From the NCBI GenBank assembly GCA_013823635.1, contig PNML01000004.1, forward strand, positions 1-64,000: a stretch of 64,000 nucleotides of DNA, written 5' to 3'. The position numbers and the translations under genes were made by a program. The notes under the pieces are model-generated. The model was not told the DNA's origin and did no database searches. It was given only the letters and a program-made list of their open reading frames with translations. Shown here in pieces: positions 19,473-29,800 of the stretch; position 1 is the stretch's first letter, and each line of letters starts with the position of its first letter. This DNA comes from Polaromonas sp. (GTDB lineage Bacteria; Pseudomonadota; Gammaproteobacteria; Burkholderiales; Burkholderiaceae_C).

Positions 19473-20102
19473 TCAGTGCAAATGGCGGGGCTTGCGGCCA
19501 CCACCATGGCCACTTGAACCACCACCCGAGCCCCGGGGCGGACGTCCAAGCTGCATGGAATTGACCAATGCGTCAAACCGATTGGTGAAGAGCTGGTCAA
19601 TCGCGTCCACCACGGGTCCGAGCTCATTGGGCTCGAAATGGCGCTCCATCATGTGACTCACATCACGCACCAGCATATCCCGCTGCACCTGGAGGATGGC
19701 GGCTGGCGTCGGACCCACAAAGCACATCATGAAGTCGTCCCTCGAGTCCTCCTGGGCATCAGCTGGCTCCTCCTCATCGTCATAGGCTGTGTCATAAAAA
19801 GACACCTCAATGGGCGCACCGGTTGCCGCAATGTCGTTCAATGCCATGCACGACTCTTCCATGACTTGGCGGAAATCCTCGTCTCCAGGCAAGGTCCAGC
19901 ACAGTTGCAACAAATGCTCCTTGGCATGGAAACGGATGCCCGGCTCCTCTTCGTAACTGCTCCTGGCGCCAGCGACCAAAGATTTGGCGCCAACGTACTG
20001 CCACAACGGTTTCAATGCTTCTTCCACCTGCGGCAGCGTCACGTCGGAACGCAGCGGCACATCACCGTGCACGTGAATCTCAAACGGGGCGTTGTACATC
20101 AT
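19473..20102 (-). CDS. Uncharacterised protein with a Gly/His/Arg-rich tail
   Basis: This is a 209-residue soluble protein beginning MMYNAPFEIHVHGDVPLRSD. Its first about 180 residues form a compact acidic domain (for example FYDTAYDDEEEPADAQEDSR and a DFMMCFVGPTPAAIL segment). The tail RPPRGSGGGSSGHGGGRKPR is flexible and basic. It seems to be a conserved Burkholderiales family of unknown function, but I cannot name it with certainty. AAGGA precedes the tandem ATG codons at 20102 and 20099. It is convergent with murI and lies directly downstream of the tRNA cluster on the same strand. Confidence 0.8.
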   Translation of the reverse strand: MMYNAPFEIHVHGDVPLRSDVTLPQVEEALKPLWQYVGAKSLVAGARSSYEEEPGIRFHAKEHLLQLCWTLPGDEDFRQVMEESCMALNDIAATGAPIEVSFYDTAYDDEEEPADAQEDSRDDFMMCFVGPTPAAILQVQRDMLVRDVSHMMERHFEPNELGPVVDAIDQLFTNRFDALVNSMQLGRPPRGSGGGSSGHGGGRKPRHLH

Positions 20103-20151
20103 GTGTGTCCTTGTGCAAATCCCATCCCGCAGGACGCGATTTGGTCTGTGG

Positions 20152-20245
20152 TGGTGCCTCGAACCGGGGTCGAACCGGTACGCCCCTTTTCAGGAAAGCG
20201 GCGGATTTTAAGTCCGCTGTGTCTACCAATTTCACCATCGAGGCA
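20152..20245 (-). tRNA. tRNA-Leu (anticodon UAA)
   Basis: The minus strand reads TGCCTCG...CGAGGCACCA with a closed 7-bp acceptor stem and encoded CCA. The anticodon arm is GCGGA-CTTAAAA-TCCGC, giving anticodon TAA. The T arm contains GGTTCGA and a long variable arm is present, as expected for leucine. It is the third gene of a Gly-Cys-Leu cluster. Confidence 0.97.
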
Positions 20246-20261
20246 CGGTTTCATTGTGAAA

Positions 20262-20294
20262 CAAAAAAGCCCCGCCAACACAAGTTGCGGGGCG
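20262..20294 (-). terminator. Intrinsic terminator between tRNA-Cys and tRNA-Leu
   Basis: On the minus strand GCCCCGC...GCGGGGC is followed directly by TTTTTT. It stands after tRNA-Cys and before tRNA-Leu within the cluster, so it should reduce readthrough to tRNA-Leu or supply a 3' end for processing. Confidence 0.8.
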
Positions 20295-20312
20295 ATCAAT
20301 CCTGGGGAAGGG

Positions 20313-20386
20313 TGGAGGCGCGGCCCGGAGTCGAACCGGGCTGATCGGATTTGCAATCCGGTGCATAACCGCTTTGCTACCGCGCC
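20313..20386 (-). tRNA. tRNA-Cys (anticodon GCA)
   Basis: The minus strand reads GGCGCGG at the 5' end and CCGCGCCTCCA at the 3' end, so the acceptor stem is closed and CCA is encoded. The anticodon loop is TTGCAAA, giving anticodon GCA. The discriminator is U, as usual for cysteine. The D and T arms are intact. Confidence 0.97.
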
Positions 20387-20413
20387 ATAAATTCCCCAGC
20401 CAGGGAAATCCAT

Positions 20414-20440
20414 AAAAAAGGGAAGCTCAGGCTTCCCTTC
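20414..20440 (-). terminator. Intrinsic terminator between tRNA-Gly and tRNA-Cys
   Basis: On the minus strand GAAGGGAAGC-CTGA-GCTTCCC is followed by TTTTTT, a textbook hairpin plus U-run. It lies inside the tRNA cluster, immediately after tRNA-Gly. Confidence 0.85.
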
Positions 20441-20452
20441 TGCGAAAAAACA

Positions 20453-20528
<76 letters not shown>

Positions 20529-20555
20529 AAACTGGCGTTGCTGACCAATACCAGA

Positions 20556-20561
20556 ATTATA
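20556..20561 (-). promoter_or_regulatory. -10 box upstream of the tRNA-Gly/Cys/Leu cluster
   Basis: A perfect TATAAT lies on the minus strand 28 nt upstream of tRNA-Gly, after an A-rich spacer. No strong -35 hexamer is seen at 16-18 nt, so the promoter may rely on upstream elements. The gap between lon and the tRNA otherwise holds nothing. Confidence 0.6.
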
Positions 20562-20609
20562 GTATGTTTTTTCGACCATCGATCACGATGTGCAAATCTC
20601 TTGAAGTCG

Positions 20610-23039
20610 TCAGTGTGGTCGCTGGTCCTTCGCAACCACGGTGGCCACGTCTGCCACCACCGCCGCTGGCGCCACCTCGTCATCCGACAGCGGCTCGGGC
20701 TGGCGCTCCAGCGCCGTTGCCAACACCTGATCGATCCAACGCACTGCCACGATGTCCAGAGAAGATTTCACATTCTCCGGAATATCGGCCATGTCCTTCA
20801 TGTTTTCCTCAGGGATGAGGACGGTCTTGATGCCACCGCGCAAGGCCGCGAGCAGCTTTTCTTTCAATCCGCCAATGGCTGTGATCTCTCCGCGCAAGGT
20901 GATTTCACCCGTCATGGCCACGTCACTGCGCACGGGAATTCCGGTCAGTGCGGACACCAGGGCCGTGGCCATTGCGGCACCAGCACTGGGTCCGTCTTTC
21001 GGCGTGGCGCCATCGGGCACGTGAATGTGCATGTCGCGCTTTTCAAACAACTCGTCCTTGATGCCCAGGGATTTGGCCCTGCTGCGAATGACGGTGCGCG
21101 CCGCCTCCACCGACTCTTTCATCACATCGCCCAAAGAGCCGGTTCGGGTGATCACCCCCTTGCCGGGCATCAGTGCAGCCTCGATGGTCAACAAATCGCC
21201 CCCCACCTCGGTCCACGCCAGACCCACCACCTGGCCGACCTGGTTCTGCTGCTCTGCTCGTCCGTAGGTGTACTTGCGAACGCCCAGAAATTGGTCCAGG
21301 TTATCCGCTGTCACCGTTACCTTGGGTTGAAATTGTTTGAGCAACAAACCCTTGACGACCTTGCGGCAAATTTTTGAAATTTCCCGCTCCAGCGACCTGA
21401 CCCCGGCTTCCCTCGTGTAGTACCTCACGATGTCGCGCACGGCGCTGTCGTCTATCACCATCTCACCGTCTTTGAGGCCGTTGTTCTCCATCTGTTTGGG
21501 GATGAGGTACTTGACAGCGATGTTGGCCTTTTCATCCTCGGTGTAACCGCTCAGGCGAATGACCTCCATCCGATCCAGCAACGCAGAGGGGATGTTCATG
21601 GAGTTGGAGGTCGCGACAAACATCACATCGCTCAGGTCGAAGTCCACCTCCACATAGTGGTCCCCAAATGTGTGGTTTTGCTCAGGATCCAGCACTTCCA
21701 GCAATGCGCTGGAGGGGTCTCCTCGAAAGTCCGTGCCCAACTTGTCGATTTCATCGAGCAAAAACAACGGATTGCGGGTGCCCACCTTGGTCAGGCTCTG
21801 CAACACTTTGCCCGGCAACGCGCCAATGTAAGTGCGGCGGTGACCACGGATCTCTGCCTCGTCGCGCATGCCACCCAACGCCATGCGAACGTACTTGCGT
21901 CCCGTGGCCTTGGCGATGGATTGCCCAAGCGATGTTTTGCCCACGCCCGGAGGCCCCACCAGGCACAGGATGGGCGCTTTGAGCTTGTCCACACGCTGTT
22001 GAACCGCCAAATACTCCAGGATGCGGTCCTTGACTTTTTCCAGGCCATGGTGGTCCTGATTCAGGACTTCTTCGGCGTTGTGGAGGTCGTGCTTGATCTT
22101 GGTTTTTTTGCTCCATGGCAGTGCGGTCAGCACATCAATGTAGTTCCGCACAACGGTGGCCTCGGCCGACATGGGCGACATCAGCTTGAGCTTCTTCAGC
22201 TCGGCTTCGGCCTTCTTGCGGGCCTCAGCGGGCATCTTGGCCAGCTTGATCTTCTTGTCAATTTCTTCCGTGTCGGCGCCATCTTCTCCTTCACCCAGCT
22301 CTTTCTGAATGGCCTTGACCTGCTCATTCAAATAAAAATCGCGCTGGTTTTTCTCCATTTGGCGCTTCACCCGTCCACGGATTTTTTTGTCCACGGTCAG
22401 GATGTCAACTTCGCGCTCCAACTGCTGAAACAGGTTACTCAGGCGCTCATCGACCGGGGACAGGTCCAGCACCTCCTGCTTCAGCTCCAGCTTCAAAGGC
22501 AAGTGCGCTGCAATGGTGTCGGCGAGGCGTCCGGGATCGTCGATGCTCGAAATCGACGTGAGGATTTCGGACGGGATTTTTTTGTTGAGTTTGACGTACT
22601 GGTCAAACTGTTGCATCACCGCACGGCGCAGGGCCTCGACCTCGGTGAGCTTCGCGGGGGACAAAGCCCCAGCCACATCCATGGGCAACACATCCGCCGT
22701 GAAATGGGATGAGTGGTCTTCCACCCCGTTCACCTTGGCCCGTTGCAGCCCTTCCACCAACACCTTGACGGTGCCGTCGGGCAATTTCAGCAGCTGCAGG
22801 ATGGTGGCCACACAACCCATGTCAAACATGTCGGTGGCGGAGGGCTCATCCTTGGCCGCCGTCTTCTGGGCCACCAGCATGATGCGGCGTTCCGCTTCCA
22901 TGGCCACTTCCAAGGCTTTGATGCTTTTGGGACGGCCCACAAACAGTGGAATCACCATGTGCGGAAACACCACCACATCGCGCAGAGGCAAGAGTGGCAG
23001 GTCGATGGGAGCAGACGGTAATGTCTTTTGTCCTGACAT
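20610..23039 (-). CDS. lon: ATP-dependent Lon protease
   Basis: This 809-residue AAA+ serine protease degrades damaged and regulatory proteins. Domains in order are the N-terminal substrate domain beginning near LPLLPLRDVVVFPHMV, the ATPase with Walker A GPPGVGKTSLGQSIAKATG and Walker B FLLDEIDKLG, and the protease domain with the catalytic Ser in KDGPSAGAAMATAL and Lys in GGLKEKLLAAL. Length is normal. The extreme C-terminus is Ala/Val-rich. It lies 38 nt downstream of clpX on the same strand, the last gene in the tig-clpP-clpX-lon order. Confidence 0.98.
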   Translation of the reverse strand: MSGQKTLPSAPIDLPLLPLRDVVVFPHMVIPLFVGRPKSIKALEVAMEAERRIMLVAQKTAAKDEPSATDMFDMGCVATILQLLKLPDGTVKVLVEGLQRAKVNGVEDHSSHFTADVLPMDVAGALSPAKLTEVEALRRAVMQQFDQYVKLNKKIPSEILTSISSIDDPGRLADTIAAHLPLKLELKQEVLDLSPVDERLSNLFQQLEREVDILTVDKKIRGRVKRQMEKNQRDFYLNEQVKAIQKELGEGEDGADTEEIDKKIKLAKMPAEARKKAEAELKKLKLMSPMSAEATVVRNYIDVLTALPWSKKTKIKHDLHNAEEVLNQDHHGLEKVKDRILEYLAVQQRVDKLKAPILCLVGPPGVGKTSLGQSIAKATGRKYVRMALGGMRDEAEIRGHRRTYIGALPGKVLQSLTKVGTRNPLFLLDEIDKLGTDFRGDPSSALLEVLDPEQNHTFGDHYVEVDFDLSDVMFVATSNSMNIPSALLDRMEVIRLSGYTEDEKANIAVKYLIPKQMENNGLKDGEMVIDDSAVRDIVRYYTREAGVRSLEREISKICRKVVKGLLLKQFQPKVTVTADNLDQFLGVRKYTYGRAEQQNQVGQVVGLAWTEVGGDLLTIEAALMPGKGVITRTGSLGDVMKESVEAARTVIRSRAKSLGIKDELFEKRDMHIHVPDGATPKDGPSAGAAMATALVSALTGIPVRSDVAMTGEITLRGEITAIGGLKEKLLAALRGGIKTVLIPEENMKDMADIPENVKSSLDIVAVRWIDQVLATALERQPEPLSDDEVAPAAVVADVATVVAKDQRPH

Positions 23040-23077
23040 GGTTTTCTTTCAAGTAATGCCAACTGGCCAGTTCAAGT

Positions 23078-24346
23078 TCAGGCCTTCTTGGCTGTTTCCC
23101 GGTACACCAGCAATGGTGGCTTGCCGTCGTCTATGGTGGACTCATCCACCACCACCTTGTCCACATTTTGGGAACTGGGCAACTCAAACATCGTGTCGAT
23201 CAGGGCCTGTTCCAAAATCGATCGAAGACCACGCGCACCCGTCTTCCTGGCGAGGGCCTTCTTGGCAATGGACCTCAGCGCTGCAGGGCGCACGTCCAGC
23301 TCAGCGCCCTCCAGGGCAATCAGTTTGGTGAACTGCTTGACCACGGCATTGCGTGGCTTGGTCAGGATATCGATCAGGGCATCTTCCGTCAGCTCCTCCA
23401 ATGCGGCCACCACTGGGAGGCGGCCCACCAGCTCAGGAATCAAGCCGAACTTGATCAGGTCTTCGGGCTCGATGACTTTGAAAGTCTCAGAAATGCTGAG
23501 TTGCTTCTTGCTTCGCACGGCCGCACCAAAACCGATGCCGGATGCCTCGGTTCTGTTTTCCACGATCTTTTCGATGCCAGCAAACGCGCCACCGCAGATG
23601 AACAGGATGTTGGTCGTGTCCACCTGCAAAAAATCCTGATTGGGGTGCTTGCGTCCACCCTGCGGTGGAATGGACGCCATGGTCCCCTCCACCATCTTGA
23701 GCAGCGCCTGTTGCACACCCTCCCCTGACACGTCCCGCGTGATGGAGGGGTTATCGGCCTTGCGCGTGATCTTGTCGATTTCATCAATGTACACAATGCC
23801 TTGCTGCGCTTTGGCCACATCGTAGTTGCAGGCCTGCAGCAGTTTGGAAATGATGTTCTCGACGTCTTCGCCCACGTAGCCCGCTTCGGTCAGCGTGGTG
23901 GCATCGGCCATCACAAATGGGACGTTCAGCATGCGGGCCATGGTCTGCGCCAGAAGCGTCTTGCCCGAGCCCGTGGGTCCCACCAACAGAATGTTGCTTT
24001 TGGCAAGTTCCACATCGTCTTTCTGACGAGACTCTTTGTGGCGCAGGCGCTTGTAATGGTTGTACACCGCCACGGCCAACGCCCGCTTGGCCGTGTCCTG
24101 ACCGATGACGTAGTTGTCCAGATTTTGCTTGATCTCGACCGGCGTCGGCAGGCTGTCACCTGACTTGGGCTCCACCCCACTCAACCCCGGCAATTCATCG
24201 CGGATGATGTCATTGCACAAGTCAATGCATTCATCACAAATGAACACCGACGGACCGGCAATCAGCTTCTTGACCTCGTGTTGGCTCTTGCCGCAAAACG
24301 AGCAGTAAAGCGTTTTTTCCCCAGCTGTGCCTTTTTTATCGGCCAT
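23078..24346 (-). CDS. clpX: ATP-dependent Clp protease ATP-binding subunit ClpX
   Basis: This 422-residue AAA+ unfoldase delivers substrates to ClpP. The N-terminal zinc-binding domain holds CSFCGK and CDECIDLC. The ATPase has Walker [14 protein letters not shown], Walker [10 protein letters not shown] and sensor motifs, and the ClpP-contact loop IGF is present in SGIGFGAAV. The track start (24373) is upstream; the ATG at 24346 gives MADKKG and the normal length, with AAGG before it. The 102-nt gap to clpP contains short GC-rich hairpins such as GGCACTCCAGTGCC. Confidence 0.98.
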   Translation of the reverse strand: MADKKGTAGEKTLYCSFCGKSQHEVKKLIAGPSVFICDECIDLCNDIIRDELPGLSGVEPKSGDSLPTPVEIKQNLDNYVIGQDTAKRALAVAVYNHYKRLRHKESRQKDDVELAKSNILLVGPTGSGKTLLAQTMARMLNVPFVMADATTLTEAGYVGEDVENIISKLLQACNYDVAKAQQGIVYIDEIDKITRKADNPSITRDVSGEGVQQALLKMVEGTMASIPPQGGRKHPNQDFLQVDTTNILFICGGAFAGIEKIVENRTEASGIGFGAAVRSKKQLSISETFKVIEPEDLIKFGLIPELVGRLPVVAALEELTEDALIDILTKPRNAVVKQFTKLIALEGAELDVRPAALRSIAKKALARKTGARGLRSILEQALIDTMFELPSSQNVDKVVVDESTIDDGKPPLLVYRETAKKA

Positions 24347-24448
24347 GGATACACCTTGCAAAAAGCGAAACACCCGGCACTCCAGTGCCAGGCTGTGTTG
24401 TGAGCGGACAGTGCAGCCACGTGCTGTCCACTGCCGTGGGCAGATGCA

Positions 24449-25063
24449 TCAAAGAGCGCCGCGCTTGGAAATGACCTTGTCCACCAACCCGTATGCCTGC
24501 GCTTCTGAGGCGGACATGAAGTAGTCGCGCTCTGTGTCGCGTTCGATTTTCTCCAACGGTTGCCCCGTCTGCTCGGACAGCACGCGGTTCAGGTCGCCAC
24601 GGAGCCGCAAAATTTCCCGCGCATGAATTTCAATGTCCGTGGCCTGCCCTTGTGCACCGCCCAAGGGTTGATGAATCATCACCCGCGAGTTGGGCAGAGA
24701 AAACCGCTTGCCCTTGGTGCCCGCAGCCAACAAGAACGCACCCATGCTCGCCGCCATGCCCATGCACAGCGTGGACACGTCTGGCTTGATGAAGTTCATG
24801 GTGTCAAAAATGGACATGCCAGCGCTCACTGAGCCACCCGGTGAATTGATGTAAAACGAAATGTCCTTGTCGGGATTTTCGCTCTCCAGAAACAGCAACT
24901 GGGCAACCACCAAATTGGCGCTTTGGTCATTCACCGGCCCCACCAAAAAGACCACGCGCTCTTTGAGCAGACGGGAATAAATGTCGTAGGCGCGTTCACC
25001 GCGACCGGATTGCTCAATCACCATGGGAACCATGCCCAGGGCTTGTGTGTTCAGTGCGCTCAT
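24449..25063 (-). CDS. clpP: ATP-dependent Clp protease proteolytic subunit
   Basis: This 204-residue serine peptidase forms the tetradecameric chamber. The catalytic residues are visible: Ser106 in GMAASMGAF, His131 in VMIHQPLGG, and an Asp in the [10 protein letters not shown] region. The N-terminal axial-loop segment precedes the fold as usual. It sits between tig and clpX on the same strand. A heat-shock-like promoter candidate lies in the 163-nt gap upstream, behind a terminator for tig. Confidence 0.98.
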   Translation of the reverse strand: MSALNTQALGMVPMVIEQSGRGERAYDIYSRLLKERVVFLVGPVNDQSANLVVAQLLFLESENPDKDISFYINSPGGSVSAGMSIFDTMNFIKPDVSTLCMGMAASMGAFLLAAGTKGKRFSLPNSRVMIHQPLGGAQGQATDIEIHAREILRLRGDLNRVLSEQTGQPLEKIERDTERDYFMSASEAQAYGLVDKVISKRGAL

Positions 25064-25119
25064 CTTTACTCCATCAGGTGTGATACATCACTTTACCGAA
25101 TTGCCAGTACCTGCCTAAA

Positions 25120-25146
25120 ACTGAGGGTCAGGTCACCGATTGCAAG
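25120..25146 (-). promoter_or_regulatory. Candidate heat-shock (sigma-32-like) promoter for clpP-clpX-lon
   Basis: On the minus strand CTTGCAA is followed after about 12 nt by CCCTCAGT, close to the sigma-32 pattern CTTGAA-N11-16-CCCCATNT. It lies about 57 nt upstream of the clpP start and after the tig terminator, where such a promoter would be expected. The match is imperfect. Confidence 0.4.
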
Positions 25147-25154
25147 CCAAGCCA

Positions 25155-25182
25155 TCAAAAAAGGCGGCCCTGTAGCCGCCTT
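25155..25182 (-). terminator. Intrinsic terminator downstream of tig
   Basis: On the minus strand AAGGCGGC-TACAGG-GCCGCC is followed by TTTTTT, 45 nt after the tig stop. It should separate tig from the clpP-clpX-lon transcript, at least partly. Confidence 0.85.
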
Positions 25183-25226
25183 GTTGCATCGTGGGATACA
25201 GCGCCTGCGCACTGCAGTGTGGGGGA

Positions 25227-26537
25227 TCAGCCCTGACCCATGAGCTCTTCGAAATCAATGGCTTTGTCCACCACCTTGGCGGCGCCCAAAACAAATTCAG
25301 TCACGTTGTTCTCAATCACGATGGCTTCGACCTCGCTCATCCGGCGGTCGTCACTGGTGTACCAGCGGACCACATCCGCGGGCTTTTCGTAGGAAGAAGC
25401 CAATTCCTCAATGTGGGACTTGATTTGTTCTGGCTTGGCATGCAGGTTGTTGGCACGGACCAACTCGGCCACCACCAAACCCAGGCGCACGCGACGCTCG
25501 GCCTGGGCGGTGAACATTTCCTCAGGAATGGGCGCGGTATCCGCATCCTTGATGCCACGCTGTTTCAGGTCCGCACGCGCACCTTGCACGAGACGCTCCA
25601 ACTCGGCCTGCACGCTGGACTTGGGGAGGTCGAGCTCGGCCTTGGCCACCAACGCATCCATCACGGCCTGTTTGTTGCGCGCTTGCAGGCGGAATTTGAC
25701 TTCGCGCTCCAGGTTCTTGCGGATGTCCGCGCGCAATCCTTCCACGGTGCCTTCTGCAATGCCCAGCGACTTGGCAAAAGCCTCGTTCACTTCGGGCAGG
25801 TGGGCCGCCTCGATCTTGTTGACCGTCACCAGGAAGTCGGCCACTTTCCCTGCCACATCCTTGCCGTGGTAATCGGCAGGGAAGCTGAGGGGGAAAGTCT
25901 TGCTCTCGCCGTTCTTCATGCCGCGGACGGCATCTTCAAACTCCTTGAGCATCTGACCCTCGCCCACCAGGAACTGGAAGGCCGTGGCTTTGCCGCCAGC
26001 GAACGGCTCACCGTCGATCTTGCCTTCGAAGTCGATGGTCACGCGGTCACCGTCTTGCGCCGCCGCGTCCATGGCGCGCTGGGCAAAGGTGCGGCGCTGC
26101 TTGCGCAGGATGTCCAACGTCTTGTCGATCGCGGCGTCGCTGACTTCAGCGGTGAAACGCTCGATCTCGGCGGTACCCAAATCTTCGATCTTGACGTCGG
26201 GGTACACCTCAAACACGGCGTCGAACAGCATCTCACCTTCTGCTGCGCCGTCTTTTTCAGAAATGCGGGGAGTACCCGCCACGCGGATCTGCGCCTCGTT
26301 GGCAGCTGCCGCAAAGGCCTCGCCCACTTTGTCGTTCATGACTTCGTAGTGCACTGAGTAGCCGTAGCGCTGAGCCACCACGTTGAAAGGCACTTTGCCT
26401 GGGCGGAAGCCGTCCATTTTGACTTGGCGGGCCATGCGCTTGAGGCGTGTCTCCACCTCGCTCTGAATGACATTCACGGGCAGCGAAAGTGTCATTTTGC
26501 GTTCGAGCTTTTCCAGGGTTTCAACAGTCACTGCCAT
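25227..26537 (-). CDS. tig: Trigger factor (ribosome-associated chaperone and prolyl isomerase)
   Basis: This 436-residue chaperone binds nascent chains at the ribosome exit tunnel. The N-terminal ribosome-binding signature is present as GFRPGKVPFNVVAQRYG near residues 40-57. The middle FKBP-type domain covers about residues 150-245 (for example GDRVTIDFEGKIDGEPFAGG) and the helical C-terminal substrate arms follow. The track start at 26645 runs into the tRNA; the ATG at 26537 has AAGGAG at ideal spacing. It begins 74 nt after the tRNA-Leu on the same strand. Confidence 0.97.
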   Translation of the reverse strand: MAVTVETLEKLERKMTLSLPVNVIQSEVETRLKRMARQVKMDGFRPGKVPFNVVAQRYGYSVHYEVMNDKVGEAFAAAANEAQIRVAGTPRISEKDGAAEGEMLFDAVFEVYPDVKIEDLGTAEIERFTAEVSDAAIDKTLDILRKQRRTFAQRAMDAAAQDGDRVTIDFEGKIDGEPFAGGKATAFQFLVGEGQMLKEFEDAVRGMKNGESKTFPLSFPADYHGKDVAGKVADFLVTVNKIEAAHLPEVNEAFAKSLGIAEGTVEGLRADIRKNLEREVKFRLQARNKQAVMDALVAKAELDLPKSSVQAELERLVQGARADLKQRGIKDADTAPIPEEMFTAQAERRVRLGLVVAELVRANNLHAKPEQIKSHIEELASSYEKPADVVRWYTSDDRRMSEVEAIVIENNVTEFVLGAAKVVDKAIDFEELMGQG

Positions 26538-26610
26538 AGGAATCTCCTTGATGAGGGGAATAAAGCTGCGGATGGGATTTCCGCCGTGCTCTTTAAAAAG
26601 AATTTGTGTA

Positions 26611-26697
26611 TGGTGCGCGGGGGGGGACTCGAACCCCCACACCATTGCTGGCGTCAGGACCTAAACCTGGTGCGTCTACCAATTTCGCCACCCGCGC
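26611..26697 (-). tRNA. tRNA-Leu (anticodon UAG)
   Basis: The minus strand reads GCGCGGGTGGCGAAATTGGT at the 5' end and CCCGCGCACCA at the 3' end. The anticodon arm CCAGG-TTTAGGT-CCTGA gives anticodon TAG. The long variable arm is typical of tRNA-Leu. It lies immediately upstream of tig on the same strand. Confidence 0.97.
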
Positions 26698-26816
26698 ATC
26701 CTGCCGCAGCACCTGCAGACCACCGGCAATCGGCAAGCCAGCAAGTCGCCAGGACAGCTAACCCTCTATTCTAACTTGGTGCCCGAACCCGGCCTCTCAA
26801 GCCGGGCCGCTGACAC

Positions 26817-29800
26817 TCAGGGTTGGGGAGCGACCAGCGGCACCCGATCAGACCCGCCTGTGGGTGCATCAGGCTCTGGTTTGACGCGGAACCAGGCGGC
26901 GTACATCGCCGGCAACGCCAGCAAGGTCAAGGCGGTGGCCACGATCAGCCCCCCCATGATGGCCACGGCCATGGGCCCCCAGAACACGCTGCGCGACAGC
27001 GGGATCATGGCCAGCACCGCCGCCGCCGCCGTGAGCACGATGGGGCGCATGCGCCGCACGGCGGACTCGACGATGGCCTCCCACGCGGGCACGCCGTTGG
27101 CCCTGTCCTGCTCAATCTGGTCAATGAGGATGACCGAATTGCGCATGATCATGCCCATGAGCGCAATCACCCCCAGCAAGGCGACAAAACCAAAGGGCCG
27201 GTTCAGCACCAGCAGCGCACCCGCCACACCAGCCAGCCCCAAAGGCCCCGTCAGAAACACCAGCATCGCCCGGCTGAAGCTGTGGAGTTGCAGCATCAAC
27301 AGGGTGAACGTGATGAACAACATCAGCGGCATGCCCGCGGCAATGGACGAGGAACCCTTGCTGCTCTCTTCCACCGCGCCCGCCACGGCGATGCTGTAGC
27401 CCACCAGGCCTTGCGCCTTCCACTGCTGGGCCATTTGCTGCAGCTCGGGCAACAGCTGCGCCGTGAGGGTGGCCCCTTGCATGCCCTCGATGGCGTCGGA
27501 CTGCACCGTGATGGCGTACTCGCGCCCTTCGCGCCACATCACCCCCGGCTCCCAGCTGAACGTGGGCGTGGCAATTTGCAGCAACGGGATGCTTTTGCCA
27601 CTGGCCGTCGGCAAGTAGGCATTGCCCAGGTCGCTGATGGCATCGCGCTCATCCAGCGGCTGGCGCAGCACGATGTCGATGAGCTTGTCGCCGTCGCGGT
27701 ACTGGCCCACCGTCATGCCGCTGAGGATGGTGCGGGCCGCCTGGGCAATCGACTGGCTGCTCACCCCCAGCGCACGGGCCTTGGCCTGGTCCACATCGAG
27801 GCGCAGCACCTTGACCGACTCGTTCCAGTTGTCGTTCACGCCGCGGGTGTTGGGGTTGGCCCGCATGGCGGACTTCACGCCATTGGCCAGTTCGCGCAAC
27901 ACCAGTGGGTCAGGCCCCACCACGCGAAACTGCACCGGGTACGGCACGGGCGGTCCGTTGGGCAACAGCTTGACGCGCCCCCGCACCTCGGGAAATTCCT
28001 GCGCCAGCAGGGCGGGCAACTGCTTGCGCAGGCTTTCCCGGGTTGCCAGGTCTTTGGGCAGCACGATGAGCTGGGACACGTTGGTTTGCGGGAACGTCTG
28101 GTCCAGCGGCAAATAAAACCGTGGCACGCCCGAGCCCACCCAGGTGCTGACGGTGCGCACGCCTGGCTCTTGCGCCAGGCGCGCCTCCACCCGTTTGGCC
28201 ACCGACTCGTTCAGCACAAAGCTGCTGCCCTCGGGCAGCCACAGGTCCACCAGGATTTCTGGTCGGCTGGAGTCGGGAAAGAACTGCTGCTGCACCTTGC
28301 CCATGCCCACCAGGCCCAGCGCAAACGTGAGCACGGTGGCGGCGATGGTGAGCCAGCGGTGCTTGACGCACCAGTTCACCATGCGCCGAAAGCGCACGTA
28401 AAAGGGACCGTCAAACACCTCGTGACTCTCACCCAGGTGGGGTTTGACCTTGAGCAGCACCACCCCCAGGTAGGGCACAAACACCACCGCCGCGAACCAG
28501 GACAGCACCAGGGCCACCACCGTCACGCCAAAAATGGCAAAGGTGTATTCCCCCACCGACGACTTGGCCATGCCAATGGGCAAAAAGCCCGCTGCCGTGA
28601 TGAGCGTGCCCGTCAGCATGGGCATGGCCGTGGCATCCCAGGTGAAGGTGGCGGCGCGGAACATGGTGTAGCCCTCTTCCAGCTTGCGCACCATCATCTC
28701 CACCGCAATGATGGCGTCGTCCACCAGCAGGCCCAGCGCGATGATGAGCGAGCCCAGCGAAATTTTGTGCAAGCCAATGCCCCAGTAGTGCATGACCAGA
28801 AAGGTCACCGCCAGTACCAGGGGAATGGTGATGAACACCACCAGCCCCGGCCGCACATCGAGCGTGAAGCGGCGCAGCCCTTTGCCCTGGGGATTGGTGT
28901 GCAGGCCCAGGCTCAGGAAGCTCACGACCAGCACAATCACCACGGCCTCGATCAGCACCTTCACAAACTCGTTGACCGAGGTGGTCACGGCGGCGGGCTG
29001 GTCTTGCACCTGCAGCAAACGCATGCCGGCGGGCAGCTCGGCCTCGACGCGGTCGGTGATGACCTTGAGCGCCTTGCCCAGGGCAATGATGTCACCCCCT
29101 TTGGCCATGGAAATGCCCAGGGCAATGCTCTCCTGCCCCTGGTGACGCACCTTGACCTGCGGTGGGTCCACGTAGGCCAGCTTGACCTCGGCCAGATCGG
29201 CCAGGCGCATCTGCACCCCATTGGGTGTACGGATCGGCATGGCCTGCAACTGCGCCACCGAGTCAAACGCGCCCGCCACGCGCACCTGCACCACATCCAG
29301 CGGCGTCTGCACCGTGCCCGCCGATTCCACCGCGTTTTGCTGGCCCAGCTGCGCCAGCACGGCATTCATGTCCAGGCCCAGGGCCGCCAGGCGGCGCTGC
29401 GAAATTTCGATGAACAGCTTCTCGTCCTGCGCCCCAAACAGCTCGACCTTGTTGACGTCTTTGGCCTTGAGCAGCTGGTGGCGCACGTCGTCGGCCACCT
29501 TCTTCAGCTCCGCGTAGCTGAAACCCTCGCCCTGCAGCGCGTAGATCACGCCGAACACATCGCCGAACTCGTCGTTGTAGAACGGCCCCACCACACCTTG
29601 CGGCAAGGCACCACGGGCATCGGCCATTTTTTTGCGCACCGTGTACCAGGTCTGTGTCACGTCGGCGGGCTGGGTGCTGTCCTTCACCTGAAAAATGATC
29701 AGGGCCTCACCCGGCTTGGAATAGCTGCGGATTTTGTCGGTATGGGGCACCTCTTGCAGGGTTTTTTCCAGCTTGTCGGTGACCTGCTCGGCCACCTGCT

